A stretch of 5,367 nt of DNA from positions 1 to 5,367 of the forward strand of contig DAHUXF010000221.1 in the NCBI GenBank assembly GCA_027307295.1. Reading direction: 5' to 3'. The notes beneath the pieces were generated by a model. The model made no database searches. It was given only the letters and a program-made list of their open reading frames with translations, and was not told the DNA's origin. Origin of the DNA: Acidobacteriaceae bacterium. Its GTDB lineage: Bacteria; Acidobacteriota; Terriglobia; Terriglobales; Acidobacteriaceae. Position numbers and translations under genes: made by a program. Shown piece by piece: positions 1 through 5,018 of this stretch. Position 1 is the first letter of the stretch, and every line of letters begins with the position of its first letter.

Positions 1-94
1 CAGCAGCAGTTCTCCTTCTGCGTTTCGCGGCACAATAGTTGCTATAGCTTCTGGCATCCCCTGGACTCTCAACCAGAATGGAGATTTTGTGTTT
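1..94 (+). other. Upstream region of the YncE-like gene
   Basis: No separate gene is supported here. The frame that continues into the downstream gene is open from base 2 with no stop, but it has no ATG, GTG or TTG before base 89. Because the downstream protein begins with a clear signal peptide, I take this as leader sequence. An extended -10-like element (TG, one base, then TATAGC at 43-48) could be the promoter, but I see no convincing -35 box. The open frame could instead be the tail of a longer gene that starts outside the window. Confidence 0.3.
80..83 (+). promoter_or_regulatory. Ribosome binding site (GGAG) of the YncE-like gene
   Basis: GGAG lies 5 bases before a GTG at 89 and 11 bases before an ATG at 95. 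The spacing slightly favours the GTG. The codon type and the Met-Lys-Lys start of the signal peptide favour the ATG. The two choices differ by only two residues (Met-Phe). Confidence 0.45.
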
Positions 95-1069
95 ATGAAG
101 AAAGCGATCCTAAGTCTCGCGGGTTTCGTCCTTTTATCGTTTCCATCTCTCAAGGCTGATTCCGTGCTAACAACCATTACAGTTGGCCCTCAACCGGTTG
201 GTGTGGCTGTAAATCCAATAACCAATAAGGTGTATGTGTCGGTAGATGCTGCGGAACAAGTCGCGGTCATTAACGGCAATACACAGCAGGTCACTTCCAG
301 GATTAGTGTTGGAGGAAACACGGTTGCAGTAGCGGTGAACATTTTAACCAATCGCATTTATGCCACCAGTTGTAGTTTTAATGCAGCCACATGTCACGTC
401 GCGGTGATCGACGGCAGAACCGATGCCATCATCACGAATATACCTATTGCCAGCGGCAGCGCGATTGGCCTGCAGGGACTCGCCGTCAATCCAGTGACAA
501 ACCGCATCTATGCAAGCGATGCTGATAACGGGCAGTACATCGTCATCGATGGCAATACCAATACCATCATTGCGCAAGTTCCCGTTGCAGCCCAGCCTTC
601 CGGTATTGCCGTGAATCCTAAAACCAATCGTATTTTTATTGGCGGCGGCGGATTTCCCGGAGCAATCCTGATCTTTGATGGAACAACAAATACCCAACTC
701 GCCAGTATTTCGCAAAACACCAGCGTAGCGAACCTGGCTACCAATTTCCGCCTGGATCTTGCCTATGCCACCGTTCTGGTAACAAATGTCCTTTCCGTGA
801 TTGATGGCGTTACAAACCAGGAACTGACTGAGGTCCCAACCGGGCCATTTCCAAATGGAGTTGACGTGAACCTGATTAACAACAAGGTCTATGTAGCAAA
901 CAGTAATGGGGGAAGCGTGACGATCCTTGATGGAGACAGCAATCGCGTAGTGCAAACCATAACGGTGCCAGCCGTCTTTCCAACTGGAGTAGCAGTGGAT
1001 TTGGCCAATGGCAACACGTATGTCACAGATGGAGGTTCGGACCAGTTGATTGTGCTGCAATCGCGATAA
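95..1069 (+). CDS. Secreted YncE-like seven-bladed beta-propeller protein
   Basis: This is a predicted exported protein of the YncE / 'YVTN' beta-propeller type; its ligand is unknown. From the ATG (324 aa) it starts MKKAILSLAGFVLL, a typical signal peptide, with probable cleavage after Ala in SLKA-DS near residue 21. A motif of the form N-P-x-T-N-[KR]-[IV]-Y recurs near residues 40, 82, 132, 174, 217, 259 and 302, mostly 42-43 residues apart. Each of the first six is followed by an 'I-D-G-x-T-N' turn. That makes seven blades. Copies five and seven are degenerate. The N-terminal strand (VLTTITVG) matches the outer strand of the other blades, and the chain ends on an inner strand (QLIVLQ), so the ring probably closes by pairing N- and C-terminal strands. 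A longer linker in blade 2 holds Cys93 and Cys100, a possible disulfide. No enzymatic residues are recognisable. An alternative GTG start lies at 89. The gene is convergent with the next. Confidence 0.85.
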   Translation: MKKAILSLAGFVLLSFPSLKADSVLTTITVGPQPVGVAVNPITNKVYVSVDAAEQVAVINGNTQQVTSRISVGGNTVAVAVNILTNRIYATSCSFNAATCHVAVIDGRTDAIITNIPIASGSAIGLQGLAVNPVTNRIYASDADNGQYIVIDGNTNTIIAQVPVAAQPSGIAVNPKTNRIFIGGGGFPGAILIFDGTTNTQLASISQNTSVANLATNFRLDLAYATVLVTNVLSVIDGVTNQELTEVPTGPFPNGVDVNLINNKVYVANSNGGSVTILDGDSNRVVQTITVPAVFPTGVAVDLANGNTYVTDGGSDQLIVLQSR

Positions 1070-1094
1070 GCGCGTCGATTTATTTCTAACTCGT

Positions 1095-1122
1095 GAAGGA
1101 GCGGCTGCCGAGTCGCTCCTTC
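1095..1122. terminator. Hairpin between convergent genes, possible bidirectional terminator
   Basis: GAAGGAGCG (1095-1103) pairs perfectly with CGCTCCTTC (1114-1122) around a 10-base loop. It starts 25 bases after the stop of the YncE-like gene and 66 bases beyond the stop of the convergent sialidase-fold gene. The + strand tail (GAATATTT) is only moderately T-rich and there is no good T-run on the other side. It is therefore not a textbook intrinsic terminator, though position and stem strength fit transcription ending from both sides. Confidence 0.5.
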
Positions 1123-1187
1123 GAATATTTAAAAAAGTGTAGCGCAAGCACTGGATGAAAGAGATTTCCTAACGGACAAGCTCTGTG

Positions 1188-2576
1188 CTAATTAAAGTCC
1201 GCAGTGCCCACGCGCAATTTAGTCCGCGTGCGTTTGCCGTGCTCGACTTTGGCTTCTTCGGTGGTCTGGTGCGCCCATGCGCCAAACACCTTGTTGCCGA
1301 ACGCGGTAATGGCCAGATAGTCGCCCAGGAAGTCGCCTTCGGCTTCAAATCCTTCGGGGTCCCAGGTGTAATTCTGGAAAGTCTGTCCGCCGTCCGTGGA
1401 GCGGGCCAGCGTCACGGTGGTCAGCCGGTTGTCTGTGCGGCGGTCATAGAAAATCAGATTGACTGCGCCGCTTTCCGGATCAACAGCCAGCCACTGGAAG
1501 AACTGGTCATTGCCGTTGTGGATGGGATCAGTGTTCACGCGGACCGGCTTGTTCCATGTCTGGCCGCGATCAGAGGAAGAAGCTACAAAGACATCCACAT
1601 CGCCATTGCTGTAGTCGCTCCAGGCAACATAGAGGATGCCGCCGGCTTTCACGCCTCGGGGATCATCTTTACCGCCGATCGCGCTACGCGGATCGTTTTT
1701 GCTCCCGATCGCGCTACGCGGATCGAGACCAATCTGGGGAAAGCCATTCGAGCGTTGGACGCCTTCAATGCCAAAATAGCCTGGCCCTGCCGCGATGATA
1801 AGACGTTCTTTGCTGAAGGTTGCGCCGCCGTCATGCGAGACCGCCATCATGATGCCATCGCGGCCGTCCCAGATGGTGTACAGCGTACCGTCAGGCCCCA
1901 CGACGCCGTGAAAGCCTTCCAGCGCGCCGTTATCATCGCGCGGCAGGCCGGAAACGCTGCTCAGTTTGATTGGCTTGGACCAGGTTTTGCCGCCGTCCGT
2001 AGAGCGGGAAAAGACCAGATCGCTGGCGGCCAGCGTGAACTGCGTCCAGCCGATGTAAAGATTCCCGGCATGCGGGCTGGAGGTATCCGCTACCACCCAG
2101 GGCTTGTCTTCAAAAGGGATGCCCGGCGTGGAGTCATGTGCGAACACAGGGATGGCCTCCGGTTCCCAGGTCTGTCCGCCATCCAATGAGCGGCGGATGA
2201 AGATACCGTTGCGTGTGGCCCCTCGCGCCCAATAGTTCATTGAACCCAGCTTGTCAAAAGCGATGTAACACAGGATGGCATGGCCCGCGGCGTCATAGGC
2301 CAGAGAGACGTCGCCGGACACGCGATAGTCTTTGGGCGCTGTTCCTTCCGCCACTTTCCATGTCTCGCCGCCATCCTGAGAGTACGCGGCGCTCACATTG
2401 ACCTGCCATGCTGCCGCTGCTTGTTTCGGATTTTTTGGATTCACCGCAATAGCTGGTTCGTTGAAAAAACCAGGTTTCGGGGTAACGTCCGTCAGGTGGG
2501 CTTTCGGAGCAGGCGGCAATGGCTGGGCTGCGAGCAACCCTGTATATAAGCAAAACAAGAGGGCAAAAATCTTCAT
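1188..2576 (-). CDS. Secreted Asp-box (BNR/sialidase-fold) beta-propeller protein
   Basis: This predicted exported protein of 462 aa has the six-bladed sialidase-type fold. From the chosen ATG it begins MKIFALLFCLYTGLLAAQ, a signal peptide with likely cleavage after LLAA near residue 17. Six Asp-boxes (S-x-D-x-G-x-T-[WF]) lie near residues 66-73, 130-137, 192-199, 247-254, 334-341 and 393-400, which fits six blades. The motif FNEPAIAVNP near residue 38 and FYDRRTDN near residue 376 are common in such secreted proteins. I could not identify a full sialidase catalytic set (arginine triad, Asp, Tyr/Glu), so sialidase activity should not be assumed; sugar or protein binding is equally possible. 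Residues 285-307 hold a tandem insertion described separately. In-frame starts further upstream (GTG at 2615, ATG at 2603) would put 9-13 extra residues before the signal peptide and have no ribosome binding site. The chosen start has only a weak GGAC about 6 bases upstream. Confidence 0.85.
   Translation of the reverse strand: MKIFALLFCLYTGLLAAQPLPPAPKAHLTDVTPKPGFFNEPAIAVNPKNPKQAAAAWQVNVSAAYSQDGGETWKVAEGTAPKDYRVSGDVSLAYDAAGHAILCYIAFDKLGSMNYWARGATRNGIFIRRSLDGGQTWEPEAIPVFAHDSTPGIPFEDKPWVVADTSSPHAGNLYIGWTQFTLAASDLVFSRSTDGGKTWSKPIKLSSVSGLPRDDNGALEGFHGVVGPDGTLYTIWDGRDGIMMAVSHDGGATFSKERLIIAAGPGYFGIEGVQRSNGFPQIGLDPRSAIGSKNDPRSAIGGKDDPRGVKAGGILYVAWSDYSNGDVDVFVASSSDRGQTWNKPVRVNTDPIHNGNDQFFQWLAVDPESGAVNLIFYDRRTDNRLTTVTLARSTDGGQTFQNYTWDPEGFEAEGDFLGDYLAITAFGNKVFGAWAHQTTEEAKVEHGKRTRTKLRVGTADFN
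1661..1725 (-). repeat. In-frame 30-bp tandem repeat in the Asp-box gene
   Basis: Two identical 21-base stretches, 1675-1695 and 1705-1725, lie exactly 30 bases apart. The intervening bases of the two units (1661-1674 and 1691-1704) are also related but diverged. Because 30 is a multiple of three, the protein gains ten-residue units (DPRSAIGSKN, then DPRSAIGGKD, then DPRGVKAG) between the conserved FPQIGL and ILYVAWSDY segments. Each 21-base core is nearly self-complementary (CGATCGCG against CGCGGATCG with one bulge). The added residues fall between strands, so they probably form a surface loop that leaves the fold intact. Confidence 0.8.
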
Positions 2577-2601
2577 AGAAGTCCGTTTCAAGGCGCGACA
2601 C

Positions 2602-2607
2602 ATTGTA
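2602..2607 (-). promoter_or_regulatory. Possible -10 box of the Asp-box gene
   Basis: Read on the minus strand this is TACAAT, one mismatch from the TATAAT consensus. It would start transcription near 2595, giving a short leader before the ATG at 2576; this also argues against the upstream start codons. There is no recognisable -35 box 16-18 bases upstream. The element sits inside the 14-bp tandem repeat region, so a regulator may be needed. This is weak evidence on its own. Confidence 0.25.
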
Positions 2608-2632
2608 AATGACACTGGGTAAATGACGCTGG
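2605..2632 (+). repeat. 14-bp tandem direct repeat in the divergent promoter region
   Basis: GTAAATGACACTGG (2605-2618) is followed directly by GTAAATGACGCTGG (2619-2632), 13 of 14 bases identical. The pair lies between two divergently transcribed genes for exported proteins. It overlaps the likely -10 to -35 area of the minus-strand gene and ends 43 bases upstream of the plus-strand TATAAT. Head-to-tail copies a little over one helix turn apart could be an operator, but a chance duplication is possible. Confidence 0.6.
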
Positions 2633-2675
2633 CCGCTGCTAACCGTTATCGTCACTGATGCGTCCATATTGAAGA

Positions 2676-2681
2676 TATAAT
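2676..2681 (+). promoter_or_regulatory. -10 box (TATAAT) of the M28 peptidase gene
   Basis: This is a perfect match to the sigma-70-type -10 consensus, 37 bases before the peptidase ATG. Transcription would begin near 2688 and leave a leader of about 30 bases that includes the ribosome binding site. The -35 area (about 2652-2658, CACTGA) matches the consensus poorly. Confidence 0.5.
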
Positions 2682-2704
2682 CCGTTCTGCTCCACAGTTC
2701 TATT

Positions 2705-2710
2705 GAGGTG
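2705..2710 (+). promoter_or_regulatory. Ribosome binding site (GAGGTG) of the M28 peptidase gene
   Basis: GAGGTG, followed by AT, is a close match to the Shine-Dalgarno consensus, with 8 bases to the ATG at 2719. It fixes the start of the peptidase, and the encoded N-terminus is a signal peptide as expected. Confidence 0.75.
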
Positions 2711-2718
2711 ATACTAAA

Positions 2719-4302
2719 ATGCACCACCGTTTACTACTTTCGGCACCCACAAAGCTTCTGCTGTTGTTATTGTGCTGCGCGCTGCCTGCCATGGCTGCCG
2801 CTCATGAGCTTCCAGCGCCGGGAGAAGACGGCACGCTGCCTGCGCTGACCGCCATTGCCGGCCAGGGCATGATGAGCTCTGAGGCCTATAACGATCTGGA
2901 AGAACTCTCCGACTACATTGGCGCGCGCGTCACCGGTTCACCGCAGGCTGAACAGGCCGTGCAATGGGGCATGCAGAAGATGCGCGCCATGGGACTGGAA
3001 AATGTTCATGTGGAAAAATGGCAGATCTCGCACGGCTGGACGCGCATCTCGGCGGAGGCCGGAATCATCTCCCCCATCCGCCGCCGGCTAACCGTGGATT
3101 CCATGGGATGGGTCGGGTCTACCAAAGCGGGCGGCGACGAAGCCGATGTGGTTGCAGTGAATGTCAACCGCCTGGAAGAAGAGGTCAAAAGCAACTCCAG
3201 CGGCTGGACCGGCAAGGTGCTGCTGATTGTAAGGAAGGGCGCCGCGCCCACAGGGCAGCAAGCCATGAGTGGATTTTCCCGCTTCGGTGATTTTCTAAAA
3301 AAGGCACGGGAATCTCACGCTGTTGCCGTTATAGGCGGGCAGGGTGGCGGTTTTCCGGCTGGCATGCATCTGACGCATACCGGAGCCATGGGCTTTGACA
3401 CTTATTATGAAATTCCCGTAGTCAGCATGATCGCCGAAGACCAGCAGATGCTGGAGCGTTTTCTGGACCAGGGCAAGGTTGTGCGCATCAAGATCAATGT
3501 ACAGAACAGCGTGAGCAACGGTCCGGTGGATTCCGCTAATGTGGTGGGCGAGATACGCGGCTCCGAACATCCTGAGCAAGTTGTGGTGGTTGGCGGCCAT
3601 CTGGATTCCTGGGACCTGGCCGACGGCACCACAGATGATGGCTGTGGCGTGGCCACTACCCTGGGAGCAGCTAAGGCCATCAAGCTCAGCGGCTTCAAGC
3701 CAAAACGCACCATCCGCTTTGTGCTCTTCACCGGGGAAGAACAGGGATTGCTGGGTTCACTGGCTTATACCAAAATGCACAAAGATGAGATGACGAACCA
3801 TGTGGCGGCATTGATTCTAGATACTGGACAAGGGCCGGTCGTAAAGCTCAGTCTGGGCGGGCGGGATGATCTGATTCCCGCAGTCAAGCAATTTACCCAA
3901 TCCATCAAAGCGTTTGGCGAAGTCGATGTGGACGATAACGTTGTCTTTGGAACGGATGCCGGGCCATTTATTCTTGCCGGACTTCCTGGCATCAACATGG
4001 GGCAGGACTCTCCGGACTATAAATACACGCACCACTCTGCGGTGGATACGTTTGACAAGGTCAAGCCTGACCTGCTGACCCGCGATGCCACCGTGATGGG
4101 ATTGGCAGCTTTCTGGATCGCGGACCGTCCGGAGCGCCTGGCCAATCCATGGCCGGCGGAAAAGAGCGCCAGAATGCTGACGGAAAAGCACAGTGATGTT
4201 TTTCTTAAGGCAATAGGCTTATGGCCGTTTGGGGATTTGGGAAAACCGGCGGAGACAAAACCGGCTTCATCCACACAGCCTGCGCGAGGCGGAACGAACT
4301 GA
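2719..4302 (+). CDS. Secreted zinc metallopeptidase, family M28, carboxypeptidase Q-like
   Basis: This 527-aa predicted exported exopeptidase should remove terminal residues from peptides with a two-zinc centre. Residues 1-28 form a signal peptide (hydrophobic run 13-27, probable cleavage after AMA or the following AA); there is no lipobox. Residues 54-110 form the first part of the peptidase domain (DYIGARVTGSPQ at 65-76). Residues of about 115-265 look like an inserted PA-type domain (GWTGKVLLIVRKG at 162-174). The catalytic part follows: zinc ligand His294 with Asp296 in GGHLDSWD, bridging Asp306 in TTDDGCG, catalytic Glu340 and ligand Glu341 in FTGEEQGLLGS, Asp368 in LILDTG and His439 in THHSAVDT. 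All expected ligands are present, so it should be active. From memory, the stretch around PEQVVVVGGHLDSWD closely resembles human plasma glutamate carboxypeptidase (CPQ). The last 20 residues are a Pro/Ala/Thr/Gly-rich tail. It has its own promoter and is transcribed divergently from the Asp-box gene. Confidence 0.93.
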   Translation: MHHRLLLSAPTKLLLLLLCCALPAMAAAHELPAPGEDGTLPALTAIAGQGMMSSEAYNDLEELSDYIGARVTGSPQAEQAVQWGMQKMRAMGLENVHVEKWQISHGWTRISAEAGIISPIRRRLTVDSMGWVGSTKAGGDEADVVAVNVNRLEEEVKSNSSGWTGKVLLIVRKGAAPTGQQAMSGFSRFGDFLKKARESHAVAVIGGQGGGFPAGMHLTHTGAMGFDTYYEIPVVSMIAEDQQMLERFLDQGKVVRIKINVQNSVSNGPVDSANVVGEIRGSEHPEQVVVVGGHLDSWDLADGTTDDGCGVATTLGAAKAIKLSGFKPKRTIRFVLFTGEEQGLLGSLAYTKMHKDEMTNHVAALILDTGQGPVVKLSLGGRDDLIPAVKQFTQSIKAFGEVDVDDNVVFGTDAGPFILAGLPGINMGQDSPDYKYTHHSAVDTFDKVKPDLLTRDATVMGLAAFWIADRPERLANPWPAEKSARMLTEKHSDVFLKAIGLWPFGDLGKPAETKPASSTQPARGGTN

Positions 4303-4392
4303 CCATGAAACTATGGTGGGCTCCGTCTGGCGCTCATCGCTGGCGGCTGCAGCATCCTCAGGAACAAACGCCAGGCTGCTGAAGAAAATGCT

Positions 4393-4421
4393 GGGCCCTT
4401 CATCCTTAGGGATGAGGGCCC
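4393..4421 (+). terminator. Strong GGGCCC hairpin, possible terminator of the peptidase gene
   Basis: GGGCCC plus TCATCC (4393-4398 and 4400-4405, with T4399 bulged) pairs with GGATGAGGGCCC (4410-4421) around the four-base loop TTAG, giving 12 base pairs. A third GGGCCC follows at 4423-4428 and could compete for pairing. The hairpin is about 90 bases after the peptidase stop and has no T-run behind it, so it may be a factor-assisted terminator, an mRNA-stabilising end or a dispersed palindromic repeat. The structure is clear; the function is not. Confidence 0.5.
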
Positions 4422-4561
4422 TGGGCCCATCTTCTGCCCGCACATCGCGGAATGTCCTGATGTCTCTACTTTACTGCACCTGTTTATTTCAGTTACTGAA
4501 GCTTGCTTGCCTGCTTCGCGGGCCGCCGATGATTTGCATAGCAAGGCTTTGGGCGTGCAGT

Positions 4562-4565
4562 GAGG
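4562..4565 (+). promoter_or_regulatory. Ribosome binding site (GAGG) of the 49-aa gene
   Basis: GAGG, followed by T, lies 6 bases before the ATG at 4572, near-ideal spacing. It is the main non-protein evidence that the small frame is translated. Confidence 0.6.
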
Positions 4566-4571
4566 TAATTT

Positions 4572-4721
4572 ATGGGGCAGCTCATTGAGTATTACATTCC
4601 AACCAGATTTGTCTCTGTGCCAGCAAAGTGGATACCAGCGGAGGCTCGCGGGAAGGTCATCGAGTTCCAGCGGCGTGCTGCGGTCAAAGCGGGCGCTCAC
4701 CTTCCGCCACCGTGCCGCTAA
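4572..4721 (+). CDS. Small 49-residue protein of unknown function ('RGKVIEF' type)
   Basis: The frame encodes 49 residues starting MGQLIEYYIPTRF and ends at TAA 4719-4721. A GAGG ribosome binding site sits 6 bases upstream. The sequence has the look of a real small protein: a hydrophobic/aromatic start (LIEYYIPTRF), then Trp-Ile-Pro-Ala-Glu-Ala, then Arg-Gly-Lys-Val-Ile-Glu-Phe at 26-32, then a basic tail. From memory this layout (start 'M-x-x-L-I-E-F-Y-[IV]-P', then 'W-x-P-x-E-x-R-G-K-[VI]-I-E-F') recurs in short uncharacterised proteins of Acidobacteriota; I could not check this. There is no signal peptide or membrane segment, so it is probably cytosolic. The last residues (AHLPPPCR) look unlike the rest and may be an extension. 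No function can be assigned. It stands alone, 269 bases after the peptidase. Confidence 0.65.
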   Translation: MGQLIEYYIPTRFVSVPAKWIPAEARGKVIEFQRRAAVKAGAHLPPPCR

Positions 4722-4734
4722 CCAACTGGATCAT

Positions 4735-5000
4735 CTCCGCGCCTCCGCGCTTCTAGAGTGGTTCGCCCGAGTTGTGTACCCTTCTTCGCCGCAGATTTTG
4801 CGCAGATGAATGCAGAAAGAAGGCCTACCACTGATTTACACTGATCAACACTGATGAGGAAAGTTCTACGCAATGAAATCTGATCAGCGTCCGTCTGCAT
4901 AAATCACGCGGCAGATTTTACTTCTTCGCGTTCCTTCATATCTATTGTGGTTCAGATCAGGAAAAATATGGGCCGCGAATCAACGCGAAGAGCGCGAATC
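4735..5000. repeat. Composite patch of short 8-11 bp periodic repeats
   Basis: This non-coding stretch fills the gap before gluQ and holds four different micro-arrays. CTCCGCGC occurs twice head to tail (4735-4750). GCAGAT(T) recurs at 4791, 4802 and, shortened, 4812, and again at 4911. ACTGAT begins three successive 10-base units at 4830, 4840 and 4850. CGCGAA(T/G) recurs at 4974, 4984 and 4993. CTTCTTCGC also occurs twice (4781 and 4921), each time next to a GCAGATTTT but in opposite order. TGATCAGCG at 4881 resembles the ACTGAT units. From memory, such strings are common intergenic repeats in several environmental phyla and often give false ORF calls. No hairpin or gene is evident. Confidence 0.7.
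4830..4859. repeat. Three tandem 10-bp units beginning ACTGAT
   Basis: The units are ACTGATTTAC, ACTGATCAAC and ACTGATGAGG. The six-base core is exact in all three and the last four bases drift. The period of 10 is close to one turn of DNA, so all cores face the same side of the helix. This is the clearest array in the repeat patch upstream of the 3' end of gluQ. Confidence 0.75.
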
Positions 5001-5018
5001 TACAGCAGCCAAGAGCTG

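Larger units (their letters stand above)
4303..4571 (+). other. Intergenic stretch after the peptidase, possible small-gene debris
   Basis: No confident gene is seen. An ATG at 4305, two bases after the peptidase stop, opens a 25-codon frame starting MKLWWAPSG. The +1 frame is open without a start from 4309 to a stop at 4561-4563. Skipping one G of the GGG at 4318-4320 would join them into MKLWWLRLALIAGGCSIL, which resembles a short lipoprotein-type signal. This may be a frameshifted remnant or chance. The hairpin at 4393-4421 lies inside the open frame, which argues against a real coding region running the whole length. Confidence 0.25.

Noticed and set aside
344..1147. Minus-strand open frame of 267 codons opposite the YncE-like gene
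   Set aside because: It is antisense to the regular propeller repeats. Its own apparent repetitiveness comes from those repeats.
1185..2189. Long + strand open frame of 334 codons opposite the Asp-box gene
   Set aside because: It is antisense to a gene with six clear Asp-boxes and a signal peptide. Its translation shows no domain, and such mirror frames are common in GC-rich coding DNA.
4229..4588. + strand open frame of 119 codons overlapping the peptidase 3' end
   Set aside because: It overlaps real coding sequence in another frame, crosses the hairpin and also overlaps the start of the 49-aa gene.
4311..4700. Minus-strand open frame of 129 codons
   Set aside because: It runs through the GGGCCC hairpin and antisense to the 49-aa gene, and its composition (Ser/Arg/Pro-rich) is not protein-like.
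4718..4900. Minus-strand open frame of 60 codons in the repeat patch
   Set aside because: Its translation is made up of the short intergenic repeats, a typical source of false small ORFs.
4735..5000. CRISPR-like array
   Set aside because: The repeats are 6-10 bases with no unique spacers of constant length, and no cas genes are present.
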